Source: Ulvibacterium sp. | Lineage (GTDB): Bacteria; Bacteroidota; Bacteroidia; Flavobacteriales; Flavobacteriaceae | DNA: 64,000 nucleotides | Direction of reading: 5' to 3' | NCBI RefSeq assembly: GCF_028285715.1 | Contig: NZ_JANQOO010000010.1 | Location: 186,001-250,000, forward strand | Part shown: piece by piece, positions 52,956 through 61,869 of the stretch | Layout: the number at the start of each line of letters is the position of its first letter | Numbering within the stretch: the stretch's first letter is position 1 | Program-made: the position numbers and the translations under genes | The notes under the pieces: model-generated | The model's database searches: none | What the model saw: the letters and a program-made list of their open reading frames with translations, nothing else | What the model was told of the DNA's origin: nothing

Positions 52956-54313
52956 TTTTGCTCTTTTAACAACGTATTAATCTGTCTTTCGCTTTTGTCA
53001 AGATTCTTTAAATTGGAATCTACCACTAGACCTTCCTTGTCGATTAACATGTATTTTGGAATAAACTTGATATTATAATTTTTGCCATAATCCGTGGACA
53101 TCCCTTTTTTAATGAACAATTCCGAATGGTAATCCATTGGGGATTCCTCGTTTTCTAAAAAGTCCATCCAGTTCGTTTTCTTGACATCTAATGAAACAAA
53201 CAAAAAAGCAATGTCATCACGCTCCCTAAGTCTGGCGGCCATTTTTTTAAGCCGGGGCCTACCCGCAATACAGGGGCCGCACCAACTTGCCCAATTATCT
53301 ATAAAAACAATTTTACCGCGATAATCAGATAACTTAACCTTTTCACCTTTTAAATTCTCGGCAGTAAAATCATAGGCCATCTCTCCTTTTTGGGTAGCCA
53401 AATAAACCTTTGAAAGTTGTTCTATTAACGTAAAATACCTATTGCTTTTTTCTCTTTTGATCAACTCACGTAATGATTCCGAATTTAGCAAATCCTCATG
53501 TTTTGGCCAGTAATGCGGTCGTTCCATAAGCGACTTGATATAAATCGATTTTAAGAAATCGGCATTATCCCCATTTCTTGTTTTCTGTTCAACAAAGTCC
53601 AAAAAAGCGCCAATATTCGTTATGGAATCGTTCTCCCTTAAATATTCCAGCTCATAGGTATATAAAGCATTTGAAGTAAAGGTTTTTGCCCAAATGCTAT
53701 TTCCATCAACATGTTGGGCGAAATCAAAAAAGCTATTCTTATAGTCAAGATTTTTGACCATTCGACCATAAAAAAACAGGAAAGAATAAATCCGAGCATC
53801 GTTCTGATAATGAAGCAGATCTTCCATTTCTTCATTTAATTGTTCCTTGTGCCCTTGTATCACTTCTCTTCGGTTGATTCTAAATTCCTCAAAAAGACTA
53901 CGCAAGGAATCCAAATCCTGGGTTTTAAAAATGAAATTGCCATGGTCTGCAAAAAAAGCATTATTGCTTCTCCAGAGGTAGGTCAACAGAGAATCCCTAA
54001 CATGGTTAGTAACAATGGTAGTATCGCTTTTAACACTAATTCTTAAGTCGGTACCACCTTCCAATATGCTAAGGTAACGTTGCTTATCGTCACCAAATTT
54101 TATTTTGCCAATAGTGGGATTAGCGGGAACCTCAAAGTTAAATTTGGATGAGGACAACGGTATCAGGGCCAAGATACGATCTGTAGTAAATTCGGTCAAA
54201 AAAACAGTGTCCTGATGCATAAGGTCAGAATCCAAAAATATACTGATTGTTTTTTTATCCTGGCAGGAAATTGCCAGGATACTAAAAACAAGATATAGAT
54301 ACTTAAACTTCAT
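52952..54313 (-). CDS. Thioredoxin/TlpA-like lipoprotein
   Basis: A 453-residue lipoprotein (lipobox I-S-C at residue ~17). The long N-terminal part (~20-305) is a DUF4369-like and helical region of unknown role. The C-terminal ~140 residues form a TlpA/thioredoxin domain with W-A-S-W-C-G-P-C near residue 345, followed by cis-Pro K-F-I-P-K-Y. This layout is common in Bacteroidota disulfide reductases of the periplasm. It is monocistronic and convergent with GHL10; the next gene upstream, a sulfatase, diverges from it after a 159-bp gap. Confidence 0.88.
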   Translation of the reverse strand: MKFKYLYLVFSILAISCQDKKTISIFLDSDLMHQDTVFLTEFTTDRILALIPLSSSKFNFEVPANPTIGKIKFGDDKQRYLSILEGGTDLRISVKSDTTIVTNHVRDSLLTYLWRSNNAFFADHGNFIFKTQDLDSLRSLFEEFRINRREVIQGHKEQLNEEMEDLLHYQNDARIYSFLFFYGRMVKNLDYKNSFFDFAQHVDGNSIWAKTFTSNALYTYELEYLRENDSITNIGAFLDFVEQKTRNGDNADFLKSIYIKSLMERPHYWPKHEDLLNSESLRELIKREKSNRYFTLIEQLSKVYLATQKGEMAYDFTAENLKGEKVKLSDYRGKIVFIDNWASWCGPCIAGRPRLKKMAARLRERDDIAFLFVSLDVKKTNWMDFLENEESPMDYHSELFIKKGMSTDYGKNYNIKFIPKYMLIDKEGLVVDSNLKNLDKSERQINTLLKEQN

Positions 54314-54472
54314 AAATCCAATGCTTACCTATTGAATTACTTCAGACTATTTATTAAAAATATAACATAATATTTGTTCCGGTTAACGTAGAAGTTCGAT
54401 TTAACGAAAAGGAATCAAGAAACATGAATGGTTTTTTGGTAAATTATGCCCTAAACTAAACATTGAGTAATA

Positions 54473-55837
54473 GTGCCATTCAAACTACACCTATCTCCAA
54501 AAAATGTTCTAACTGCAGCTATTTTATTTCTATCGGTATTTTTTGTTCTGGGTCAAAAAAAAGTATCCGAAAAACCTAATGTCATCCTAATTTTAACGGA
54601 TGATCAAGGCTGGGCAGATGTTAATTGTTATGGCGCTAAGGACCTCCATACCCCCAATATGGACAAACTGGCCCGGGAAGGCGTAAGGTTCACCCAGTTT
54701 TATGCAGCTGCTTCCGTTTGTTCTCCCTCAAGGGCCTCTATGCTGACCGGACTAAATCCCCACGCCGCAGGTTTGCCGGGAAATGCTTCCTCTACCAAGG
54801 GCGAGGAGGGAATGCCGTCCAATCGTTTTACCTTGGCCGAAATGATGAAACAGGCGGGTTATGCTACAGGTCATGTGGGGAAGTGGCATTTGGGCTATAC
54901 CCCGGAGACCATGCCCAATGGACAAGGGTTTGATTACTCTTACGGCCATATGGGCGGGTGCATTGATAATTATTCCCATTTCTTTTATTGGCATGGTCCC
55001 AATCGCCACGATCTTTGGGAAAATGGAACCGAAATTTGGGCCGATGGAAAATATTTTCCGGATTTGATGGCAACCCAAGCGGAGACCTTTATCGATCAAC
55101 ATAAGAAAACACCTTTCTTCTTGTACTATGCCATCAACCTTCCACACTATCCCTTACAGCCCGATGAAAAATGGCGTAATTATTACAACGGTCTTGAATC
55201 ACCTAGGAAGGAATATGCCGCATTTGTTTCTACCATTGATGAACGTATCGGAAAGCTTCTTAAAAAATTGGAAGACCTGGGCCTCAGGGAAAACACGATC
55301 ATCATTTTTCAATCGGATCACGGATACTCCAAGGAAGAACGCACCTTTGGCGGCGGTGGCAGTGCCGGACCGTTCCGAGGAGCAAAATTCAGTCTCTTCG
55401 AAGGCGGTATACGTGTCCCGGCCATTATCAGTTGGAAAGGACATCTACCGGAAAATACGAGCAGAAATCAAATGGCCCTTAACATCGATTGGTTTCCGAC
55501 CATAGCGGAACTGTGCGGTATAACAGCACCTGTGAACTTGGAAGGAAGAAGCCTTGTACCCATTCTTAAAAACAATACTAGGCCTTCCGAACACCAAACC
55601 TTTATCTGGCAAAACAATGGTTCCTGGGCCGTACGCAAAGATAATTGGAAACTGATCGGTGATCCTTGGGATAGTTCCGATAAGGCTCCACTTGATCCGG
55701 AGAAGGACAAACTCTTTTTGGCCAATATGGCCATGGACTCCACGGAAATGACCAATCTGGCGACCCAATATCCTGAAAAAGTAGTAGAATTACGGGCCGA
55801 ATATACCAATTGGCCTTATTCAAAATCAGAACAATAA
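54473..55837 (+). CDS. Sulfatase (S1 type), secreted
   Basis: A 454-residue enzyme starting at GTG 54473 (no in-frame ATG fits the signal peptide). Hydrophobic signal ~12-27. Metal Asp pair D43-D44 in L-T-D-D-Q-G-W; formylglycine motif C83-S-P-S-R87; then G-K-W-H-L-G and the later S-D-H-G metal block. These are standard S1 family sulfatase features, requiring a formylglycine-generating enzyme not found in the window. The substrate is probably a sulfated sugar of an algal or animal glycan. It is 17 bp before the FAD oxidoreductase gene. Confidence 0.92.
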   Translation: MPFKLHLSPKNVLTAAILFLSVFFVLGQKKVSEKPNVILILTDDQGWADVNCYGAKDLHTPNMDKLAREGVRFTQFYAAASVCSPSRASMLTGLNPHAAGLPGNASSTKGEEGMPSNRFTLAEMMKQAGYATGHVGKWHLGYTPETMPNGQGFDYSYGHMGGCIDNYSHFFYWHGPNRHDLWENGTEIWADGKYFPDLMATQAETFIDQHKKTPFFLYYAINLPHYPLQPDEKWRNYYNGLESPRKEYAAFVSTIDERIGKLLKKLEDLGLRENTIIIFQSDHGYSKEERTFGGGGSAGPFRGAKFSLFEGGIRVPAIISWKGHLPENTSRNQMALNIDWFPTIAELCGITAPVNLEGRSLVPILKNNTRPSEHQTFIWQNNGSWAVRKDNWKLIGDPWDSSDKAPLDPEKDKLFLANMAMDSTEMTNLATQYPEKVVELRAEYTNWPYSKSEQ

Positions 55838-55854
55838 ATGAAATCCGCAAAACC

Positions 55855-57693
55855 ATGAATTTAAAAATTACTGCCCTAATTACCCTTTGTTTTCTAGTTA
55901 CCCACGCCCAAAAACAGACGGATATTGTAATTATAGGTGGTGGTGCCGGGGGTACGTCCGCTGGTATTCAAGCCGCCCGTATTGGGGTAAAGGTTCAGAT
56001 TATCGAAGCTACTCCATGGCTTGGAGGAATGCTTACATCTGCGGGGGTTTCCGCCATTGATGGCAATCATGAAATGCCATCAGGCATTTGGGGAGAATTC
56101 CGCCAAAAATTAAGGAATCACTACGGTGGCGCCAAAGCTTTGGCTACGGGTTGGGTGAGCCACACCTTATTTGAACCTTCTATAGGAAATCAAATCTTAC
56201 AAGAAATGGCTGATATTGCTAATCTGGATATTGCCTTTAACGCCCAATATACCAATGTCAAAAAAGAAGGGGAGGACTGGCAGGTGACCTATGTCCAAAA
56301 TCGAAAAACATATACCACCCAGGCCAAAATCTTGATCGATGCTACCGAAATCGGCGAGCTTTTACCTTTAGTGGGGGCCGACTTTCGTTTAGGGATGGAT
56401 TCCAAAAACGATACCGGTGAAAAAGAAGCTCCAGAAACAGCGAACAGCATTGTACAGGATTTGACCTATGTCCTAATCCTTGAGGATGTGGGCAGTACCC
56501 GGGGAAGACGGGGTCTCGTAAAAAAGCCAAAAAACTACGACCCAAAAAACTATGAATGTGCCTGTAAACGTGAAGACGGTGAAATGTTCGGAGGGGTATC
56601 CAACTGTCAACAAATGTTGGACTATGGTAAACTTCCCAATAACAAATACATGATGAACTGGCCCAATTGCGGTAATGACTTTTATCTCAATTGGCCCGAA
56701 CTAACCCCACAGGAACGAACGGAAAGATTGCTAGAGGCAAAGCAATTTACCCAAGGCTTTGTGTATTACATTCAAAATGAACTGGGTTTTAAAAATCTCC
56801 GTGTTGCCGAAGAATTTCCGACCAAGGACAATTTTCCCATGATTCCCTATGACCGCGAAGCGCGAAGGGTAAAGGGAAAGGCCTTTTTAACCGTGGATCA
56901 TGTGGAAAGACCGTATGATTTTACCTTGTACCGCACCGGGGTGGCCGTTGGTGATTACCCTATAGACCACCATCATGACAAGAATCCCGATGCGCCAGAA
57001 ATCGATTTTATAAATATCAAAGTCCCTAGCTACAATGTACCCTTGGGAAGTTTGGTCCCTACCGATCTAGAAAACTTTATCGTAGCTGAAAAGAATATCA
57101 GCGTTTCCAACATTGTAAACGGCGCAACCCGCCTGCAGCCCGTGGTTTTGGGTATCGGGCAAGCAGCGGGGGCCTTGGCGGCAACGGCCATAATGGAAAA
57201 CAAGCCACCCTCCACGGTATCCATCCGGCAGGTACAAAATGCCTTATTGAAAAGTAAGGCCTATGCAATGCCGTTCATCGATGTGCAAAGTGATGATCCC
57301 GCTTTTGCCGCCATGCAACGTATGGGGGCCACCGGAATTTTAAAAGCTTATGGAGTACCCTATAAATGGGCCAACCAAACTTGGTTCTATCCGGATCGAA
57401 TCGTTTCCGAATACGAGTTAAAGGAAGGTTTACTCCCTTACTATCCGGAAATAGAAAAACTCCATGCCTCAGGAGCCGAGACTACTCCAGCTTTTATTGG
57501 GCAACTTCTGGAAAAAATCGATACGGATTACTCTTGGGATTCCATCCAAAAGGACTGGAAGTCCTGGAATATCCAGCAGGAATATGATGGGAACACGTCG
57601 CTTAACCGTAGAAGTGTAAGTATTCTTGTCGATACCCTTTTAAATCCTTTTGCCAAGGAAATAGATTTTGAAGGGAAACTCATTTCGGATTGA
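55855..57693 (+). CDS. FAD-dependent oxidoreductase, secreted (FAD_oxidored type)
   Basis: 612 residues from ATG 55855; an ORF opening at 55810 overlaps the sulfatase and is rejected. Signal peptide ~1-18 (L-K-I-T-A-L-I-T-L-C-F-L-V-T-H-A-Q). The dinucleotide motif V-I-I-G-G-G-A-G-G-T-S-A-G follows immediately, then W-L-G-G-M-L-T-S-A-G and the C-terminal Q-P-V-V-L-G-I-G-Q-A-A-G-A-L-A. This is the FAD-dependent oxidoreductase family often next to sulfatases and glycosidases in Bacteroidota PUL-like loci. Substrate unknown. Its 3' end overlaps the convergent hydrolase by 14 bp. Confidence 0.88.
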   Translation: MNLKITALITLCFLVTHAQKQTDIVIIGGGAGGTSAGIQAARIGVKVQIIEATPWLGGMLTSAGVSAIDGNHEMPSGIWGEFRQKLRNHYGGAKALATGWVSHTLFEPSIGNQILQEMADIANLDIAFNAQYTNVKKEGEDWQVTYVQNRKTYTTQAKILIDATEIGELLPLVGADFRLGMDSKNDTGEKEAPETANSIVQDLTYVLILEDVGSTRGRRGLVKKPKNYDPKNYECACKREDGEMFGGVSNCQQMLDYGKLPNNKYMMNWPNCGNDFYLNWPELTPQERTERLLEAKQFTQGFVYYIQNELGFKNLRVAEEFPTKDNFPMIPYDREARRVKGKAFLTVDHVERPYDFTLYRTGVAVGDYPIDHHHDKNPDAPEIDFINIKVPSYNVPLGSLVPTDLENFIVAEKNISVSNIVNGATRLQPVVLGIGQAAGALAATAIMENKPPSTVSIRQVQNALLKSKAYAMPFIDVQSDDPAFAAMQRMGATGILKAYGVPYKWANQTWFYPDRIVSEYELKEGLLPYYPEIEKLHASGAETTPAFIGQLLEKIDTDYSWDSIQKDWKSWNIQQEYDGNTSLNRRSVSILVDTLLNPFAKEIDFEGKLISD

Positions 57694-58531
57694 TCTCATC
57701 CGTAGCTATGGGCTTTGATTTCTCCTTTATAAAATTCAACAATAAGGGAATAGCGGGATATACCATGTTATGGCCATATCCATCTAGTTCCATGAGTTCG
57801 ACATCCGGATGTTCCACTACTTTCATCATTCTATAGAAATAGGCATTTTCTTCATAGCGGCCCAATAACTCCAATTCACGATTACCGGTAATCAACAGCA
57901 TAGGTGGGGCATCCTTTCGGACATGGAATAGGGGAGCATAGGAATCAATAATCGGTTGCGTTCCTTTAATACCCATTTCCTTTCTAATGGTAAAATGGGT
58001 TATGGTATGTCCACTAAAAGGAATCAAGCCTGCAATATCGTTTGCATCGATTCCATGTTTTTCGAGATAGTGTTTATCGAGCCCGACCATGCTCGCCAAA
58101 TAGCCCCCCGCAGAATGCCCGGTAATGAAAATCTTTTCGGGATTTCCGTTATACTGTTCAATAGTATTGAATGTCCATGCCACCGCAGCTGCGGCATCTT
58201 CAATATACACAGGATGTTTAACTTTCGGGTGCATCCTGTAATTCACGCTTACGACCACCACACCTTTTTCCAATAAGCCTTCGGGAATATGCTTCTCTCC
58301 AAATTCCAGTCCTCCTCCATGAAACCAGATAACCGCAGAAACATTCACCGTATCCTTGGGATAGTATATGTCTAGTTTGCAACGCTCTTTTATGTATGGA
58401 TCGGAAGCACGTGTTTTTTGATTATAATACGGAATATCCTTCTTAAGGACATAGGTAACGGTTTGCGCCAACACAAAGGGTCCGCACAGGATGAGAACAA
58501 AGGTCTGTATTTGAAATAGGGTCCTTATCAA
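57680..58531 (-). CDS. Alpha/beta hydrolase (esterase/lipase, BD-FAE-like), secreted
   Basis: A 283-residue protein with a Sec signal peptide (~1-22). Oxyanion motif W-F-H-G-G-G, nucleophile elbow G-H-S-A-G-G, and the late H in L-D-G-Y-G-H-N define the alpha/beta hydrolase triad of carbohydrate-active esterases and deacetylases. The last gene of the leftward operon that includes two RidA proteins, a SelA-like lyase, RraA, BASS and an amidohydrolase; it overlaps the upstream RidA gene by 4 bp. It might deacylate the substrate outside the cell. Confidence 0.89.
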   Translation of the reverse strand: MIRTLFQIQTFVLILCGPFVLAQTVTYVLKKDIPYYNQKTRASDPYIKERCKLDIYYPKDTVNVSAVIWFHGGGLEFGEKHIPEGLLEKGVVVVSVNYRMHPKVKHPVYIEDAAAAVAWTFNTIEQYNGNPEKIFITGHSAGGYLASMVGLDKHYLEKHGIDANDIAGLIPFSGHTITHFTIRKEMGIKGTQPIIDSYAPLFHVRKDAPPMLLITGNRELELLGRYEENAYFYRMMKVVEHPDVELMELDGYGHNMVYPAIPLLLNFIKEKSKPIATDEINPK

Positions 58532-59106
58532 TCGTATACTTCAACGATCATCTCTACCTCTATGGCAATATCACTAGGTAAAGCTCCCATACCCACGGCT
58601 GCCCGGGCATGTTTACCGTTTTCTCCAAAAACAGCTACCATCAAATCTGAATATCCATTGACTACCTTGGGCTGGTCGGTAAAATCAGGAGTACTGTTGA
58701 CCATACCCAATACCTTTACGATACGCTTTACTTTGTTCAAATTGCCCAATTCCGCCTTAAGTACGGAAAGTTGGTTGATTCCCGTGATGCGTGCGGCCTC
58801 ATAGCCTTCCTCAATGGTAAGGTCCCCACCCAACTTCCCGGTAATGTTCTCTCCGTCCGGCTTTAGAGGGCCCTTCCCTGCCAAAAAAATCAGGTTTCCC
58901 GTCCGTACGGCATTGACGTAATTGGCTACCGGTGCGGAAGGTGTACTAAGCGCTATGCCCAACTCCGAAAGTTTGGCCTCCGGATCATATCCTTCCGGAA
59001 TAGACTCTTCTTTCTTGGTTTCGGTTTCAACGGTTTGTTTACTTTCAGGAGCTGTTTGGCAGGAAATCATTAAAAGCAGGGATATTGTGGCTAAAACTAT
59101 TTTCAT
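58528..59106 (-). CDS. RidA/YjgF-family protein, lipoprotein
   Basis: A 192-residue protein with a lipoprotein signal (L-L-M-I-S-C, Cys ~16), then an acidic linker and a RidA domain from ~residue 45. A-R-A-A-V-G carries the active-site Arg of RidA, and A-I-E-V-E-M-I is the conserved Glu strand. RidA proteins hydrolyse reactive enamines/imines released by PLP enzymes, so export beside a PLP lyase is meaningful. It lies 28 bp after the SelA-like gene and overlaps the esterase gene by 4 bp. Confidence 0.88.
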   Translation of the reverse strand: MKIVLATISLLLMISCQTAPESKQTVETETKKEESIPEGYDPEAKLSELGIALSTPSAPVANYVNAVRTGNLIFLAGKGPLKPDGENITGKLGGDLTIEEGYEAARITGINQLSVLKAELGNLNKVKRIVKVLGMVNSTPDFTDQPKVVNGYSDLMVAVFGENGKHARAAVGMGALPSDIAIEVEMIVEVYD

Positions 59107-59134
59107 TTTACGTAGTCTTTTTTCAGATTAGATT

Positions 59135-60349
59135 CTATGCATTTGCCAAGACCTCCTTAACACGGGCCGCAACAATACGTTCTTGTCCGGGTTCCATCAT
59201 CCAGGTGGTAATGCCCACTTCTTCCTTGTTTCCCACAGTTTCTATGGAAGGATGACCATCACGCAGTTTTTTCCGCATGTCGTCCTTTGAAATTTTCACC
59301 ACTTTTTCATCCCACCGAATTCTTAGACTGGGTACATGATTGGCATGCGGAGGGACATGTATCTCGGTTTCCACACCCTTTATGGATTTGGCGCTATCAC
59401 TGATCAGTTTAATCTGGTCTTCCCAAAGTTGCCATTCCTTTTTATGATCTTTGGCCAAATAAAGCTCCAAGGCCACCAACATTCCCAAAACCTCTTCCTT
59501 GTTTACCTTCATACCCCGGCCAATGGTGGTACCCCTTGGCGGTGTATGCATCCGGGCAGCCTCAATATATTTTCTTTTACCCAGTAACAAGCCTGCACTT
59601 TGGGGGCCCCGGAGTCCCTTTCCTCCTGAAAATGCTACCAGATCAAAGCCCATTTTTGTGAAGCGGAAGAGATTTTCTACGGGCGGTACGTCCGCGGCGC
59701 AATCGATAAAAGTGGGAATGTTATGCTTCTTGCCCAAGGCTACGAATTCTTCCCATTTAATCTCGCCCTTTTCCGCGTTCGCATTTAAAAACCAGAGCAT
59801 GGCCGTTTTTTTGGAAATGGCCTTTTCCAATTCCTTGGCTGTTTTTACCCAAACCAGTTTTGCACCGGTATTGGTCAGTGCCTGGGTGTATCCTATGTTA
59901 TGGGATTCCTGAAGGATAACTTCATTTTTCATGCCCTCGGTATTGGGCAACTGCTTCACTTTTTCTTGGTCCGATCCACATAATACCCCGGCCATTCCAA
60001 TGCTCATGGCTCCGAAACAACCTGATGATACCGTTGCGTATTCGCAATCCAATAATTGGGCGATCCGTTCCCCTACCTTGTCCTGTAACTCATCCAGGTT
60101 AACGTAGTCCGAAGTGCCGTAGGTTATGGCATCAGTGACCTCCTTAGGCATTAATGATCCGGTCATTGAGGTATAGGTTCCTGCGGCATTTATAAAGGTC
60201 CGTATCCCCAATTCCTTGAAAAAATCCCGTGCCAAGGGTTTTGCAATGGTTTTCTCCACCACTTTTGCCCGGAGCAATTCAGGTCCCAATAAACCTCCGA
60301 TCAAAGGGAGGGTGGAAAGCGTCTTTAAAACTTTTCTTCTACTACTCAT
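59135..60349 (-). CDS. SelA-like PLP enzyme (EF_0838/DgaE type), Tat-exported
   Basis: A 404-residue fold-type I PLP protein. S-R-R-K-V-L-K-T-L with a hydrophobic stretch makes a Tat-like signal; the core starts at ~40. Markers: N-A-A-G-T-Y-T near 54-60, S-S-G-C-F-G-A ~108-114, F-I-D-C-A-A-D with the PLP Asp (216), and Lys244 in S-G-G-K-G-L-R-G-P-Q as the Schiff-base lysine. It matches the SelA-related subfamily with D-glucosaminate-6-phosphate ammonia-lyase DgaE/EF_0838; true SelA is unlikely, as no selenoprotein machinery is here. It is between two RidA genes (15 bp and 28 bp spacings). Confidence 0.87.
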   Translation of the reverse strand: MSSRRKVLKTLSTLPLIGGLLGPELLRAKVVEKTIAKPLARDFFKELGIRTFINAAGTYTSMTGSLMPKEVTDAITYGTSDYVNLDELQDKVGERIAQLLDCEYATVSSGCFGAMSIGMAGVLCGSDQEKVKQLPNTEGMKNEVILQESHNIGYTQALTNTGAKLVWVKTAKELEKAISKKTAMLWFLNANAEKGEIKWEEFVALGKKHNIPTFIDCAADVPPVENLFRFTKMGFDLVAFSGGKGLRGPQSAGLLLGKRKYIEAARMHTPPRGTTIGRGMKVNKEEVLGMLVALELYLAKDHKKEWQLWEDQIKLISDSAKSIKGVETEIHVPPHANHVPSLRIRWDEKVVKISKDDMRKKLRDGHPSIETVGNKEEVGITTWMMEPGQERIVAARVKEVLANA

Positions 60350-60364
60350 GATTCGTCTTTTTTG

Positions 60365-60841
60365 TTAGTCCAAGGCTGCAATACAATCCATTTCCACCAG
60401 TGATTTACCAGGGACTCCACCGTAGGTGGCAACTGTGGTCCGAACGGGCGGATTCTTGCCAAAACGCCCCCGGAAAACTTCGTTCATCCCCTTGTAATCC
60501 TGTAAATCCGCCAGATAAACATTTACCTTCAATACTTTTTCCATGGAGGAACCATTACGCTCCAGTTCCTTTTGTAATTCTTGCAATACTATCTCTGTAT
60601 GCGCCTTGATTTCATAGGGCTCAACATGTGCCCCTTTTCCGGCAATGTAGAGTGTATTTCCATGTTTTACCGCACCTGAAAAAAGTGGAATATCTTGATC
60701 GGTAACAATATCGCCGACCACCTCTTTTTTTGCCTTTTTATCCTTATTCATTGCATTAACGGTACCTATGCCGAATAAGGCGGCAATACCCATACCCATT
60801 TTCTTAAAGGATGCCCTTCGTGTTGTCTTTTTGTTCATCAT
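60365..60841 (-). CDS. RidA/YjgF-family protein, Tat-exported
   Basis: A 158-residue protein with a twin-arginine signal (T-T-R-R-A-S-F-K-K, then G-M-G-I-A-A-L-F-G-I-G and a V-N-A cleavage site). The mature part is a RidA domain: F-S-G-A-V-K-H-G-N-T-L-Y-I-A-G-K-G, the active-site Arg in P-P-V-R-T-T-V and Glu in L-V-E-M-D-C-I-A. It should hydrolyse enamine/imine products in the periplasm. It is encoded directly before the SelA-like gene (15 bp). ATG 60841 or 60838 are both possible. Confidence 0.89.
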   Translation of the reverse strand: MMNKKTTRRASFKKMGMGIAALFGIGTVNAMNKDKKAKKEVVGDIVTDQDIPLFSGAVKHGNTLYIAGKGAHVEPYEIKAHTEIVLQELQKELERNGSSMEKVLKVNVYLADLQDYKGMNEVFRGRFGKNPPVRTTVATYGGVPGKSLVEMDCIAALD

Positions 60842-60951
60842 GATACTGTCTTTATTTGGTTAATTCAAAGATGGATGGAGACCACCCCGCTTTGATCTAT
60901 TGTTAAGATACCCTCTTACGCCAAGAAGAGGAATTTTTTTATTTGACTATT

Positions 60952-61869
60952 TTACCACGTTCTTTTTTTCAACAATTCCTGTATCTGTTCTTTGGGTACG
61001 GGAAGTTCGTCCATATGATCCTTGAGCCATTGTGAAAAATCCTTTTCTATCTCGTCCGTCCATCTTCCATCAATCTGTCCTGGGGTATACTTGCCTTCCT
61101 TGAGCCTACCGATTCCAAACAAATCCCGTAAACGGACCACTTCCGAGGTGACCACTATCTTTTCCGCTAGGTGGGCCGGTATAAAAACTACCCCCTCTTT
61201 TTTGGCCAGGACAATATCCCCAGGAAGTACCGTGGCAGCACCGATTCGGATGGGGGAATTAATGCTTTCCAACATTACCTCCTGCAGGAAGGATGGGTGC
61301 CAACCTCTCACAAAGGCATTGAAGCCCTCTATTTGGGACAGTCCTTCCATATCGCGACTGGAAGCGTTGAAAACTACCCCGGTTTTCGATTTGGCATAAA
61401 TGGAATTGCCCAAATTGTCCCCAATCAAAGTTCCATCCACAATTTTTCCAAAACCGTCCGCCACATAGACATCCCCCTGCACAAGCATATCTATGGGCCA
61501 TGAATTAGTGTTCCCGATTTGGCCCTCTTCTTTTCCTTTTTTCTTGATTTGATCCGATACATCCGGACGATTGGGCATGTATTGTACCGTAAGGGCACGA
61601 CCGACAATCGGCACATCATCATGCAACGGTTCCCAACCTCCTTCAAATTGATTGTGATACCCTTCATTTCTTAGGGTTCCCCATGCTTCTTCAATGGTAA
61701 CACTTTTCATGCGTTCCAAAACACTGTTAGGCACTTTGGGTCTCCCATCTTCAAAACGTTCTCCTTCCCATTGTGGGGTTAGAAACATGATATAGTCCTT
61801 TGAAGCCGTTTGGCCCCAGGCCAGGTTTCCTACCAATAGCAGTAGAAATAAAGATCTAATCCTATTCAT
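60952..61869 (-). CDS. RraA-like (HMG/CHA aldolase-type) protein, secreted
   Basis: 305 residues from ATG 61869; the longer frame to 61932 overlaps the transporter and lacks a signal peptide at its start, so it is rejected. Signal peptide ~1-20 (S-L-F-L-L-L-L-V-G-N-L-A-W-G-Q). RraA markers: G-D-N-L-G-N, S-S-R-D with the Arg-Asp pair of HMG/CHA aldolases, and G-D-I-V-L-A-K-K-E-G-V-V-F-I-P. The family contains class II pyruvate aldolases and the RNase E inhibitor RraA; an exported copy can only be enzymatic. Overlaps the BASS gene by 8 bp; the RidA gene follows after 110 bp. Confidence 0.87.
   Translation of the reverse strand: MNRIRSLFLLLLVGNLAWGQTASKDYIMFLTPQWEGERFEDGRPKVPNSVLERMKSVTIEEAWGTLRNEGYHNQFEGGWEPLHDDVPIVGRALTVQYMPNRPDVSDQIKKKGKEEGQIGNTNSWPIDMLVQGDVYVADGFGKIVDGTLIGDNLGNSIYAKSKTGVVFNASSRDMEGLSQIEGFNAFVRGWHPSFLQEVMLESINSPIRIGAATVLPGDIVLAKKEGVVFIPAHLAEKIVVTSEVVRLRDLFGIGRLKEGKYTPGQIDGRWTDEIEKDFSQWLKDHMDELPVPKEQIQELLKKRTW

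Noticed and set aside
55810-55854. Earlier ATG for the FAD oxidoreductase
   Set aside because: It overlaps the sulfatase end by 28 bp and buries the signal peptide. ATG 55855 restores it.
59135-60349. True selenocysteine synthase (SelA)
   Set aside because: The Tat-like export signal and operon with RidA and RraA do not fit a cytosolic tRNA-modifying enzyme, and no selB or selD is visible. The EF_0838/DgaE-like reading is better.
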